This document shows, in pieces, positions 54,401-62,860 of a stretch of DNA of 64,000 nucleotides. A model generated the notes under the pieces. That model saw only the letters and a list, made by a program, of their open reading frames with translations, searched no databases and was not told the origin of the DNA. How positions within the stretch are numbered: the stretch's first letter is position 1; every line of letters starts with the position of its first letter. Origin of the DNA: CAVYUC01 sp963771595 (lineage in GTDB: Bacteria; Bacteroidota; Bacteroidia; Bacteroidales; Prolixibacteraceae); the NCBI GenBank assembly GCA_963771595.1, contig CAVYUC010000022.1, forward strand, positions 30,011 through 94,010. Reading direction: 5' to 3'. A program made the position numbers and the translations under genes.

Positions 54401-54425
54401 AGAGTGTTAATAGATTTTTTTTCAT
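51414..54425 (-). CDS. susC: SusC/RagA-family TonB-linked outer membrane transporter
   Basis: 1003 residues. Signal peptide, carboxypeptidase D-like N-terminal domain (ITGKVTEAATGDPIPGVSIVVQG), then the plug with the TonB box-like VDEVVVVGYGQMNVKDLTSSI and the SusC plug signature PLYVVDGMFFDNIDFLNTQDIASISVLKD, and a 22-strand barrel. It imports oligosaccharides with energy from TonB. First gene of the PUL. The upstream 496 bases carry no regulator gene. Confidence 0.97.
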   Translation of the reverse strand: MKKNLLTLLFFFLVALVSAQTKTITGKVTEAATGDPIPGVSIVVQGTTSGTITDIDGNYSVQAAPSDTLLFSFVGMTTEKMAVGNNSTINVALKESTEMVDEVVVVGYGQMNVKDLTSSIATVKADELEKTPTGSPMQALQGKVAGMQVVSSGAPGSAPTIRVRGIGSYPGNNSESPLYVVDGMFFDNIDFLNTQDIASISVLKDASAAAIYGVRAANGVVLIETKSGSLNQEAQITYNGYFGYQVAQNVLKMANAEQFTNMALESGSQADREYILNAMQRYGRSRINPNVPDVNTDWYNEILRPAAIQNHSINVSGGTEKAAYAVGTNYFFQEGILDMKNQYERFNLRSNIDYHATDWLTIGGNVIFSNGMQYLQQDAAWFTAYYAIPIMPVMDPQNTDAWPVQYASAEDLGYRGAKNPFPVMDFNNDQQKTRKTLSNFYVELSLIPDMLTFKTTYNHAFTSLYRRTVDFPYFISNNSQREVAGITKRTEIISDQIWDNILTFDQDFGKHSIVVMGGVSYRDESWQMLTARGEEYTSIDREESWYIDQAQTINVDAVSDDGSRQYGFSYLGRLSYNYDDRYLLYGTMRADGSSKYQEKWGYFPTIGVGWVLSGEDFFNVNLIEFLKLRASWGQLGNDKIPASDGARTTTVLTTAINDELRTGTVASSSFAYLEWELTEETNVGLTARMFDSRLSADLDYYVRDTKNAAINVTLPLIGNTIRRNVGIIRNTGFELALNWANQVSQDLSYNVGVNFSTLKNEVRDLYGQPYIDGGSAEFRQRSIVGEPLLAFYGYHAVGVYQTPEEIQNDPIAVANNLQPGDLIYEDVNNDNAIDDKDRMVLGSYFPNFMYGANLGINWRSFSFTANVMGQTGVKILNRKRGEIIWTPDGNMDADLAINRWHGQGTSNIYPSSAGLRKGWNQKLSNYFVEDGSFFRIQNVVLAYKIKGDQLFGDNFPDARISLTAERPLTIFSYNGFNPEVSDGIDRQTYPVPAVYTVGLNINF

Positions 54426-54921
54426 GAAAACAAAGTTTTAGTTTCATATATACATACTCATCTTAACGCTTTTAGAATGAATTAGTTTACAATTTTTAAC
54501 CTTTAATGTCCTACAACATATCCGGTAATTTCAAATTAATTTCAGAAACAATAATCTTACTTTTAGTTAATCTGAAAAAAGAGAATACAAAAACCAATTC
54601 AACAAGTTGTTGAACATACTTTTTTATAAAAACTGGTTGGAAAATTTGAATCTGATAAAATGATTGGTTCGAATCCGGAGTTAATCGAATCACCTTATCC
54701 GAGGTTATTCAAAGATTAAACCTGATCCAAAATTGATCAAATTCTGATTTTAAAAGGAATGAATGTGCAGACCGCTTCAAATATCTGTGTTTTTATCTAA
54801 GTTTGCTCAAAATTTATTACAAGCGAAAAAGCCACAATCCGGTTTGATTAGCAGTAAGAATAGCAAAACAAATTTTTATAAAACGAGACCCGATACAATC
54901 TGTTAAAAATAGTCTGTTCCA
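54426..54921. other. Gene-free intergenic region between susC and metallophosphoesterase
   Basis: A/T-rich and gene-free, separating two divergent transcripts. I found no clear -7 element for susC, no repeat of the kinds seen elsewhere, and no ORF with family similarity. The control region of the PUL must lie here, but I cannot mark it. Confidence 0.5.
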
Positions 54922-56034
54922 ATGAAACGTTTTTTCCCCTTGTTCTTTTTATTGGTTTTACTGGTAATATTAGCCGGTGCCAATATTTACCTGGCTTACC
55001 GGTTGAACTGGTTTTTTGGTATCGAAAAAACAAAAATTCTCAATTTTGTTTTCCCCGCATTAACGCTGTTTATGATTTTTGGAATGATGCCGCTTTCAAA
55101 TACAACTTCCCGTTTTGGAAGTATCGTCTATATTTCGGCTGCAACAATAATGGGAATGATGCTCTATTTGTTGCTGTCGGTTTTACTGGTGGATTTGATT
55201 GGTTTATTTACCGGTTTTACACCTCAATACTACGGAATTGCAGCATTGGCAATTTCTTTTTTGATTTCGGTTTACGGAATTTTCAATTCCTGGCACATCC
55301 GGGTGACGCAGCATAAATTTTCTGCAAAAGGATTGACCCATGAAGTTCGGGCAATACACCTTTCCGACATTCATATCGGACATTTCAGAGGTAGTAAATT
55401 CCTGAAAAAAATTGTAAAGAAAACGAATAACGCGAAAGTGGATGTTGTTTTTATTACCGGCGATTTGTTTGACGGTCGCATTCGTCTCTCAGGTGAAACA
55501 CTGGAACCACTGACAAAATTAAAAGCGCCCGTATTTTTTATTGAAGGAAACCACGACAGATACACCGGGGTGGAAACCATTAAAAAGCTGCTGCGCCAAA
55601 AAGGAATCCGGGTACTGGAAAATGAAATGGTAAGTTGGAATGGCATTCAGATTGTTGGATTAAACCACATGAGAGCCGACGATAAAACATACAACATGCA
55701 CGCTGCCGGAAATCATTCCACCATAAAAGGAACACTCGAAATTTTAGCTCCCGACAAAAACAAACCGAGCATTTTGTTGCATCACAGCCCCGATGGAATT
55801 CAGTATGCCAGCAAACATGGTGTTGATTTGTACCTGGCCGGACACACACACGCCGGTCAGCTTTTCCCCATAAAATACGTTGCAAAACTGATTTTTGCCT
55901 ACAACAAAGGAACGCATCATTTTAACGGAACAACCCTTTTTGTTTCGCAGGGAACAGGAACTTTCGGACCTCCGATGCGCGTTGGCACAAACAGTGAAAT
56001 TGCAGTTATTACGCTAAAGCCCAGAGAAGTTTGA
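54922..56034 (+). CDS. Membrane-anchored metallophosphoesterase
   Basis: 370 residues. Four or five membrane helices (about 5-135) precede a calcineurin-like phosphoesterase domain (about 145-370) with all metal-binding motifs: LSDIHIGH, TGDLFDG, GNHDR, and the distal LAGHTHAGQ. It resembles the YaeI/YkuE-type UDP-2,3-diacylglucosamine- and phosphodiester-hydrolase group. Substrate unknown. It is divergent from the PUL. Confidence 0.9.
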   Translation: MKRFFPLFFLLVLLVILAGANIYLAYRLNWFFGIEKTKILNFVFPALTLFMIFGMMPLSNTTSRFGSIVYISAATIMGMMLYLLLSVLLVDLIGLFTGFTPQYYGIAALAISFLISVYGIFNSWHIRVTQHKFSAKGLTHEVRAIHLSDIHIGHFRGSKFLKKIVKKTNNAKVDVVFITGDLFDGRIRLSGETLEPLTKLKAPVFFIEGNHDRYTGVETIKKLLRQKGIRVLENEMVSWNGIQIVGLNHMRADDKTYNMHAAGNHSTIKGTLEILAPDKNKPSILLHHSPDGIQYASKHGVDLYLAGHTHAGQLFPIKYVAKLIFAYNKGTHHFNGTTLFVSQGTGTFGPPMRVGTNSEIAVITLKPREV

Positions 56035-56135
56035 AGAACTACGTAAAATGATTTATTGATTTTGTTCCGATAAGGTTGCTCCGGAAATGTACTCCTGCCA
56101 AAAGTTATTCTTAACTTACTGAAAAATTTAAAATT

Positions 56136-57044
56136 ATGAGCAACGAAAAGTGGACTACAGAAGATATTCCGGATATAACGGGAAAAGTAATAATAGTAAC
56201 TGGTGGCAACAGCGGACTGGGTTTTGAATCGGTAAAAGCGCTGGCACAAAAAGGCGCCACAGTAATTCTGACAAGCCGTTCTGTTGAAAAAGGAGAATCG
56301 GCAAAAAAAGAAATGGGCGTCGTGAAAGGAAAAATTGAAGTAATGCAACTTGATTTACAGGATTTCGATTCGATTAAAAATTTTGCGAAAGAATTCAAAG
56401 CAAAATACAATCGGCTGGATGTGTTGTTAAACAACGCCGGAATTATGATGACACCTTATTTTAAAACGAAAGAAGGATTGGAAGGACAACTGGGAACCAA
56501 TCACTTCGGACATTTCAAACTGACCGGCCATTTGCTGGATGTAATTAAAAGTACGCCGAATTCGCGGGTGGTGAACGTAAGCAGCAACGCACACAAACAA
56601 GGTTCGATGGATTTCGACAACCTGCTATTTGAGAAAGGCGGATATTCTTCCATGAAAGCTTACGGTCGCGCCAAACTTGCGAACCTGCTTTTTACTTACG
56701 AACTGCAGCGGTTTTTCGAAAAGAACAACATCGATAGTATTGCTGTGTCAGCGCATCCGGGGTTTTCTCGCACCAACCTTGCCCGGTACATCGAAGGCAA
56801 ATTTTGGGTAAAAATACTGATGCCGGTTGCCTGGTTTTTTTCTCAGAATCAGGAAAATGGCGCACTTCCGCAAATCAGGGCATCCGTCGATAAAAATGTA
56901 GAGGGTGCCGAATATTACGGGCCACACAAAGGAATGAAAGGTTATCCTGTAAAAGTTGAATCGAATGAAAAATCTCACAATGAAGCGGATGCGAAAAAAC
57001 TTTGGGATGTTTCGGAAGAAATTACAGGGGTGAAATATACCTAA
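56136..57044 (+). CDS. SDR family oxidoreductase (retinol dehydrogenase-like)
   Basis: 302 residues. NADP-type motif TGGNSGLGFE, NNAGIM, NVSSNAHKQG with the catalytic Ser, and YGRAKLANLLF with Tyr and Lys. The length and sequence (ALPQIRASVDKNVEGAEYYGP) fit the retinol dehydrogenase/WW-domain oxidoreductase-like subgroup found in many bacteria. Substrate unknown. The 231-base gap that follows has no gene I can support. Confidence 0.88.
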   Translation: MSNEKWTTEDIPDITGKVIIVTGGNSGLGFESVKALAQKGATVILTSRSVEKGESAKKEMGVVKGKIEVMQLDLQDFDSIKNFAKEFKAKYNRLDVLLNNAGIMMTPYFKTKEGLEGQLGTNHFGHFKLTGHLLDVIKSTPNSRVVNVSSNAHKQGSMDFDNLLFEKGGYSSMKAYGRAKLANLLFTYELQRFFEKNNIDSIAVSAHPGFSRTNLARYIEGKFWVKILMPVAWFFSQNQENGALPQIRASVDKNVEGAEYYGPHKGMKGYPVKVESNEKSHNEADAKKLWDVSEEITGVKYT

Positions 57045-57275
57045 ATCCCAAGTACTATCCGCAGCTAAAAAGCGAGTAACCTTTCACTACGATTTCACTT
57101 TATCATTCGCTAAAAAAGTTGATTAAATTGAATCCACAAATGGTGTTCAATTGTATTTCAGCCGAAGGTACTGACGTGTCTGATAAAGATCGCTTGATGT
57201 GGCTACGTGTTAAAGTAAAATAGCAAATATGATTGCTCAAGTTGCTGAAAAATAAATTACGGGTTTCGTCAAGTT

Positions 57276-57716
57276 TTACTCAACTCTTTTATAGAAAAGG
57301 CCGGGGCCATCGCAGGCCCACCAATTGCTTAACAGGTTCTCGTTATTCGAATCGAAATAGAGATATTCTTCCAGGGAAGTACAGCTTCCAATCAAGTCGT
57401 TTGCTTCCCCGTAACTAAGCACGAAAGCCTGCTCTCCGTATTTTTCAGTAAAAATATACCAACCGGAAACAGGAATCGTATCTCCGTTAAAATATCGGAT
57501 TTTTGTGAAAGTACTGTCCGCATTAAATATATACTTTTCCTGCCACTCCATTTCTTCACCCTCGGTAACGGTTGGTTGTATTCCGCCGGTCATTTTCATC
57601 AACTTCCAGGTTTGAGGAAAGTCATTCGTAAACAAGCACTCATCCAGCAAACTTTTATCAGAACAAGCTGAGATAAAAAGCATTGAAGCCAAAATAACTA
57701 AATACCTGATTTTCAT
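57276..57716 (-). CDS. Lipocalin-like lipoprotein of unknown function
   Basis: 146 residues from the ATG at 57716 (lipobox FISAC, Cys about 18). The mature part TWKLMKMTGG, FNADSTFTKIRYFNG and SGWYIFTEKYG has the spacing of short lipocalin-like domains common in Bacteroidota. Ligand unknown. It lies on the same strand as the GH116 operon (about 100 bases downstream of the GH116 stop). Confidence 0.7.
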   Translation of the reverse strand: MKIRYLVILASMLFISACSDKSLLDECLFTNDFPQTWKLMKMTGGIQPTVTEGEEMEWQEKYIFNADSTFTKIRYFNGDTIPVSGWYIFTEKYGEQAFVLSYGEANDLIGSCTSLEEYLYFDSNNENLLSNWWACDGPGLFYKRVE

Positions 57717-57814
57717 AACGCACATTTAAAGTTGCCCCTTAATGATGCGAATTGCAAAAAATGGTTGCTTTAGTTCCTTCATTTATTGGAAAAAATTGAC
57801 AAAAGGAATCAAGA

Positions 57815-60373
57815 CTAATAAACAAACTTTTTTACCGGAATTTCGCCATAAACCACATCGAGATTTACTTTTCCGTTTTTTAGTTCAATGGTTCCAAAAC
57901 CTGTTTCCGTTGAAAGAAAGCTTTTGAAATCACCGACCTGCGAATCGACATACAGTGTCTGATCGACAGCATCGTACCGCACACCGGTGAGTCCCTGCAG
58001 CAATCCGTAACTTGCCATTGCCCGAGCATACCAGTGCCCGCATTCGTATTCATTGAACGGATTACGTATTTTACCATCGTAGCGTTTCCTCACTTCTTTA
58101 ACGATGTCCAGCCCTTTTTCCACTTCCCCCATGGACATGAGGTGCGAGGCAACCTGGTATTCAATTCCGGTCCACACTTCATTACTGTATACAAACGGCA
58201 GGGTAAGCTGGCCGCCATTCGGCCAGGTACACAGCAGTAGTCCGCCTTCGTTTCCCAGCCCGTAGGCTGGCCGCTGCGGATTAATATGATCCGACAAATC
58301 TGTTTTAAAATTGTACCTGTACACTGAATTGAGGTGGCTTGCCACTTTACCGTGGTCGATGAATTCCTCCATTCCGGCCATTTCCCCCATCCAGGCGCCT
58401 AAGATTCCGTCGGATAAACAACCATTTCCATACTGGTACTTCGGCCCTTCTTTTTTCAACAGTTCAATTGCCTCGGGCGAATAATTCATGTTTATTCCGA
58501 TTTGTGAAGCCTTTACCGGATCGGCAGCTTCCAGTCCTTCCACCTTAATTTGCTGATAAAAATAATCGCCGTTGTACAAATCATTTTCAAGGTATTTTTT
58601 CCCTTTTTCGAACAATTCACGGTATTCAGAAACATCTTCCCCAATGGCTTCTCCCATCTGAATAGTGGCGAACAGAGCGCCAAGATAAAAACTGGTGCAC
58701 ATGCCATCGGGTCCCCAAAATTCGATATCGTAGGTATTGTGATGCGGTTCTTCCAAAATTCCCTTATGTTTCGGGTCCCACTCTTCGATACAGAAATCGA
58801 GGCTTTTCTTTACTTTAGGGAAAAGTCCCTTCATCCATTCCGTATTTCCTGATATTCGCCATTCGCGGTACATTTTCATCATTCCTCCTAACTGGCCATC
58901 GGAGGCAGCATGAAAGGTGTGGGAAATATCCGGTTCTATCGGTAAACTGGAGCGAAAAGTCTGGTGCCCTTCTTCATTCTGGCTTTCCGTAAATTCGGTT
59001 TCACGCAGCGAACGTTCCAGAGGGGGAAACAAATGGCAAAAAGCCTGTGCGTAATTCCATACGTGGGTGCACGAGCCATAGCAGCAACCGGATGCATCGT
59101 GGCAGCCTTCCCATGCCCAGAGTTTACCATTCTTCTGGCGTAAAACCGTTGGTGATTTCAGAATGGTTAAATTGGCCGCCACAGCCTCAATTACTTCGGG
59201 CGGCAGACTTGAGTCGTAAAAAGTTTTCGTAAAAAGCTCTGATTTCGAGCGCAAATCGTTGTAATTTGACTTCCAGTAGTTTACGACTTCTTCGATATTT
59301 TTAAACCGTCCGGAGTACCAGGGCTCGTAATACAAATTGCTCCAATCGGCACCACACGGATCCCCTGTCGGTGAGGATGTCATATCTTTTTGCACCACTT
59401 CGTCGGAAACCGGTCCGAGTCCTATCCGCAAATTGGAATGCGGCACATACCAGCTCATCATCACCCTTACTGTTTTTTCCTCGCCGGGTTTTAAGGCAAA
59501 AGGAACATAAACTGAGGCGCCCGGTGAGTTCAACGTTGTGGTATCGGCTGAAAATGTAAAATCAGTGAGGTCTTTCCAGAGTACGGTTTTGGGATCAAAC
59601 CATCCGCCGCGAAACCAGTTCAAGTCCACCACCGCTTCCGGATCGTTGGTAAAAATGGCGAAGTCACCTTTGTAAAAGGGCTTATCGGATTTGCATTCCT
59701 GTTTCAGTAAAAATCCTTTGTCGATACCTGCTATTGAATGTCCCTGCTTGTAATTTCCACCCCACTCACTGGGATCTTCCATTCGCATCAGGTTTTCGGC
59801 ATGGTACGAAAAGTTGGCTTCCACTTCTTTGCCGCCGGTATTTTTGAAGGTATATTCCAGGCTTCCCACCGGCAGGCTCGAATTATCCTCATCGGTTGGA
59901 ATAAAAGGGCTCCAGCCTGAAATGGAAACTTCCAGCGGAATATCGTCATCTTCGAGTTTTACAGTTCCAAAGGGAAATGAAGTTTTAAATGACGCTTTTT
60001 TGAATCGTGGAAATCCGTATGATTTGCCGCTTGCGCCGTTTCCGGTATCCGGGCTCCCGAAAACTTTCCAGTCCGGCACAGGGCCTTCCAGCACCTTGGC
60101 GCCATTTTCCAAACCTTTCACAGAAATGGCCGCCATTAAAAACGGTTCATTGTAAATATCAGGATGGTTGCGGACTGAAACGTGCGAAATGGCTCCGGTT
60201 CCTTCCAGGCAAATCATCCCTGCTCCGATTCCTCCAATGGGGAAAGCGACGCGATTTAAATATTGGCCTTCATATAGCGAATTAAACTCCCGCTCTTTGT
60301 TGTTAACGGACTTCTTTTGGCAGGAAAACAAAAAAAGTAAAAGAGGCAGTAAAATGATGATTTTTGGGTTCAT
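57815..60373 (-). CDS. GH116-family glycoside hydrolase lipoprotein
   Basis: 852 residues; lipobox LFSC (Cys about 18). N-terminal domain with RVAFPIGGIGAGMICLEGTGAISHVSVRNHPD (DUF608/GBA2 N-domain), then an (alpha/alpha)6 catalytic domain with HHNTYDIEFWGPDGMC (the acid/base Asp region) and CTWPNGGQLTLPFVYSNEVWTGIEYQVA. GH116 includes beta-glucosidases, beta-xylosidases and glucosylceramidases. It is the last gene of the minus-strand carbohydrate operon that begins near 64000. Confidence 0.92.
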   Translation of the reverse strand: MNPKIIILLPLLLFLFSCQKKSVNNKEREFNSLYEGQYLNRVAFPIGGIGAGMICLEGTGAISHVSVRNHPDIYNEPFLMAAISVKGLENGAKVLEGPVPDWKVFGSPDTGNGASGKSYGFPRFKKASFKTSFPFGTVKLEDDDIPLEVSISGWSPFIPTDEDNSSLPVGSLEYTFKNTGGKEVEANFSYHAENLMRMEDPSEWGGNYKQGHSIAGIDKGFLLKQECKSDKPFYKGDFAIFTNDPEAVVDLNWFRGGWFDPKTVLWKDLTDFTFSADTTTLNSPGASVYVPFALKPGEEKTVRVMMSWYVPHSNLRIGLGPVSDEVVQKDMTSSPTGDPCGADWSNLYYEPWYSGRFKNIEEVVNYWKSNYNDLRSKSELFTKTFYDSSLPPEVIEAVAANLTILKSPTVLRQKNGKLWAWEGCHDASGCCYGSCTHVWNYAQAFCHLFPPLERSLRETEFTESQNEEGHQTFRSSLPIEPDISHTFHAASDGQLGGMMKMYREWRISGNTEWMKGLFPKVKKSLDFCIEEWDPKHKGILEEPHHNTYDIEFWGPDGMCTSFYLGALFATIQMGEAIGEDVSEYRELFEKGKKYLENDLYNGDYFYQQIKVEGLEAADPVKASQIGINMNYSPEAIELLKKEGPKYQYGNGCLSDGILGAWMGEMAGMEEFIDHGKVASHLNSVYRYNFKTDLSDHINPQRPAYGLGNEGGLLLCTWPNGGQLTLPFVYSNEVWTGIEYQVASHLMSMGEVEKGLDIVKEVRKRYDGKIRNPFNEYECGHWYARAMASYGLLQGLTGVRYDAVDQTLYVDSQVGDFKSFLSTETGFGTIELKNGKVNLDVVYGEIPVKKFVY

Positions 60374-60404
60374 ATTATCCGATTTTAGCGGTTGATTTCT
60401 GAAA

Positions 60405-61067
60405 TTAATATTTCAGGTATTTCGACAGGACTTCCGCCCACAAATCGTAACCCTTTTTATTCATATGCAGGCCGTCCTGAATAAAAATATCCTGGTAAAC
60501 CACACCTTTATCATCAAGCATGTTGTGCCAGACATCAGCAAATTCAAGGTTATCTTTTCGGTGGCAGTATCTTTCCAGCCGGCGGTTTAATTTTTCGTAG
60601 TCCTTCTTCAGGTTCCAGCGGGCAATGCTCGGTTTAGGCGCAATAAAAACAACTTTGATATCCGGGAAATCCTGCCGGATCAATTTAACCAGTTTTTTGG
60701 CATCCCGTTTCACCTTTCCCGGTCTTTTGTTACCGGCAATGTCATTGTCGCCTTCGTAAATAAAAAGGATATCGGGATTAAATTTTTTAATGAGATCATT
60801 ATAAAAGAAAATCAGATCGCTGAATTGCGAACCGCCAAACCCATTGTTAATCACATTATATTGCGGAAAATAATCGGGGACATCTTTCCACATTCTGACG
60901 CTTGAGCTTCCGGCAAAAACCACCAGTTTTTTATCCGAGCCGAAATTGTACCGGGCATTTGAAAGCTGTTCCACCTGATCCTTAAAACGGTTTGGATCCT
61001 GCGCCTTTGCCGATAAAATAACAGCGGTTAAAAGAAATAAAAGGACAAATTTAATTCTGAATTTCAT
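60405..61067 (-). CDS. SGNH/GDSL-family hydrolase
   Basis: 220 residues with signal peptide (LFLLTAVILSAKA). The four SGNH blocks are visible: FAGSSSVRMW (Ser nucleophile), NNGFGGSQ (Gly), IYEGDNDIAG (Asn) and DGLHMNKKGY (His, with the Asp just before). Likely an esterase removing acyl groups from carbohydrates. It lies 31 bases before the GH116 gene. Confidence 0.9.
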   Translation of the reverse strand: MKFRIKFVLLFLLTAVILSAKAQDPNRFKDQVEQLSNARYNFGSDKKLVVFAGSSSVRMWKDVPDYFPQYNVINNGFGGSQFSDLIFFYNDLIKKFNPDILFIYEGDNDIAGNKRPGKVKRDAKKLVKLIRQDFPDIKVVFIAPKPSIARWNLKKDYEKLNRRLERYCHRKDNLEFADVWHNMLDDKGVVYQDIFIQDGLHMNKKGYDLWAEVLSKYLKY

Positions 61068-61308
61068 TTGTATTCTGTTTTAATTTATAAGTTCGTATTT
61101 CAACACTGCTCAGTTCGGGCAGCTCATTTACAGGTTTGTCGAGGTAAAAGTAGGCGTTTGACGACCAGTCCTCGGAGCGGTAAAAGTTAGTCCAGCCCGA
61201 CATCAGATTATCGCTTTTCAGGTTCACCGGCGATGCCGAACCCATCAATTCTGTGAATTTCAGTAATAATATGGAGGGAAGAAAAAAGAAATAACCAAAG
61301 GTTTTCAT
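61051..61308 (-). pseudogene. Probable relic of a secreted glycoside hydrolase (signal plus C-tail)
   Basis: 85 residues from the ATG at 61308. A signal-like N-terminus (FFFLPSILLLKFTELMGSA) is followed by SGWTNFYRSEDWSSNAYFYLDKPVNELP. To my recollection this resembles the C-terminal tail of DUF2961/GH172-type secreted hydrolases. If so, about 300 residues are missing and the gene is a deletion derivative. Its end overlaps the SGNH gene start by 17 bases. A genuine small secreted protein cannot be excluded. Confidence 0.4.
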
Positions 61309-61408
61309 CGGCACGATTTTCAAATTTAGTCAGTAACCAAAGATAAAAATCTAACCGTAATTTTACTGCAGAATCTGTAAAGATTTGGAAAGATATGATG
61401 CCCGCCGA

Positions 61409-62260
61409 CTATTTCATCTTTTTATAATCCGCATAACTGATCAGTTTTATACCTTTCTGCTGAATGGTCTTTTTCACCTTATCGCTTGTAAACACGCGGG
61501 TTACCCATTCGCGGCTTTCCGCGACGTCCGTATTCCCTTTATGCCCTACAGGCTTCATTTCCGGAAAATCACGGGCCGGATGTTCTATAAAAAGATGAGT
61601 CCCGGGTGTAAGTTTCTCCAGGTTTTCGCAAAACTGATTTATCCGGTCATCCATCTTCGCGTCTTTGCCCCAACCAGGGAAGTGATTTACCCCACTCATA
61701 TCGATGTATAAGTCATATTCTTTCGCCAGCTTTTCAACCACCTCCTGGATTTTTTCATCGAACCCATTGAATCCCATGTGGGTGGAGACATGAGAGATTT
61801 GCGGGACGTATTTAAGTGACAGTTCAATTTGGGCACGCAATTCGTTTTCTATTTCTTCGATGGTCCAGTTTGATTCCTGAATGGACGAAATTGGCGGGAA
61901 ATTATTGTTTTTCCAGACCATTGGAAAAAAATTCCCGGCTTCATCCGTCAATCCCGGGCAGTTGGTAACCGGTCTCCACTTGTAGCGGCTCCATTCGCTG
62001 GTTAACGTCAGATGAATACCTACATCCAGACCCGGATTTTCCTTCAGCATTTCAACCGCTTCAAAGAACCACGGACAGGGAGGCATCAGTTCCACCGACT
62101 GCATAACTCCTTTTTGGTACGATTCGATGCATCCTATATTGGCGGCATGAAACGAACCAATATCGTCGCCGCGGATAATCAGGTATATTTCGTCGGATTT
62201 TTGAGCTGACAGAAATTCTGAAATCAGCAGGAGTAAAAGTATTAATGCGGAAGTTCTCAT
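61409..62260 (-). CDS. ChbG/YdjC-family carbohydrate deacetylase
   Basis: 283 residues with signal peptide (ILLLLLISEFLSA). Metal-binding motifs: IRGDDIGSFH (Asp-Asp), GIHLTLTSEW (His), HVSTHMGF (His), and FIEHPARDF. The family deacetylates chito-oligosaccharides or related sugars. Secretion fits processing of acetylated oligosaccharides for the GH116 operon. The ATG is 5 bases after the DUF5615 stop at 62266. Confidence 0.9.
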   Translation of the reverse strand: MRTSALILLLLLISEFLSAQKSDEIYLIIRGDDIGSFHAANIGCIESYQKGVMQSVELMPPCPWFFEAVEMLKENPGLDVGIHLTLTSEWSRYKWRPVTNCPGLTDEAGNFFPMVWKNNNFPPISSIQESNWTIEEIENELRAQIELSLKYVPQISHVSTHMGFNGFDEKIQEVVEKLAKEYDLYIDMSGVNHFPGWGKDAKMDDRINQFCENLEKLTPGTHLFIEHPARDFPEMKPVGHKGNTDVAESREWVTRVFTSDKVKKTIQQKGIKLISYADYKKMK

Positions 62261-62265
62261 ATCAT

Positions 62266-62616
62266 TTAAATATCAAAATCCAGTTCAAGACAGGAGTTAT
62301 TTTCGAATTCTTTTTGATTTAAAAATTTGTGAATGTTTTCTATATTCCGAATAATCAGGGAAGTTAATTCTGAAGTGGTTAAATTTCCGGATCTAATTCA
62401 GATAATTTTAGGAGGATGGCCATTGATAATGCTGATGTCGAAGAAATCTGAATCGAAAGTAACAATCGTAAAGTGATTTTTCTTTGCAAATTCCCAAATT
62501 TGAGGATCTTCACCATCATTCAACCCACAGTCAGATACATGTGTACATTCCGGGAAAAAATCCGTTATCTTTTTTGTTATTCGAAAAGAAATATTTTGGT
62601 CGAATAACAGTTTCAT
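62266..62616 (-). pseudogene. DUF5615 PIN-like toxin, interrupted by a nonsense codon
   Basis: The intact frame runs from ATG at 62616 to the stop at 62266 (116 codons), but an in-frame TGA lies at 62398-62400. Upstream is the PIN-like core with acidic residues: KLLFDQNISFRI, DGEDPQIWEF and FDSDFFDI. Downstream the same frame continues IRSGNLTTSELTSLIIRNIENIHKF, which is the normal C-terminal helix of DUF5615. The expected residue at the break is Trp (KIIWxRxGN), so a TGG-to-TGA change is the simplest cause. Toxin activity is probably lost. Confidence 0.85.
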
Positions 62617-62837
62617 GGAGCATAATGAAGTTTATGCTCGCGGTCGGCGGCGTAGGCCAAACATGCTTTCAAATCATCCGGAGTTAATTCGGGAAAGTCG
62701 CTTAGAATTTCTTCGTTACTCATTCCGGCCGCCATCCATCCCAGAACATCGTAAACAGTTATCCTGGTTTCCCGGACACAAGGCTTTCCGAACCGTTTAT
62801 TCGGGTTTCGACGTATAATATTTTTGTACTCCACCAT
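62613..62837 (-). CDS. DUF433 antitoxin
   Basis: 74 residues from the ATG at 62837 (MVEYKNIIRRNP); a TTG at 62873 would overlap the upstream gene end. DUF433 fold: KRFGKPCVRETRITVYDVLGWMAAGMS, then SDFPELTPDDLKACLAYAAD, a helix-turn-helix-like DNA-binding protein. The start of the DUF5615 gene overlaps its end by 4 bases, typical of a VapBC-like type II toxin-antitoxin pair. Confidence 0.88.
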   Translation of the reverse strand: MVEYKNIIRRNPNKRFGKPCVRETRITVYDVLGWMAAGMSNEEILSDFPELTPDDLKACLAYAADREHKLHYAP

Positions 62838-62860
62838 ATTGACAAAATTACACAAAAATT

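Noticed and set aside
54511..54693. 60-residue frame on the minus strand upstream of susC
   Set aside because: Low-complexity hydrophobic and basic residues from A/T-rich DNA, no family pattern.
57140..57223. 27-codon ORF after the SDR gene
   Set aside because: Too short, no recognisable family and no signal of translation; possibly a gene remnant.
36391..57716. Mobile element or phage carrying the PUL
   Set aside because: No integrase, transposase, tRNA or flanking direct repeats were seen.
62398..62400. TGA read as selenocysteine or tryptophan
   Set aside because: Other genes here use TGA as a normal stop (for example 22 to 26 bases around operon ends) and no SECIS-like context is visible.
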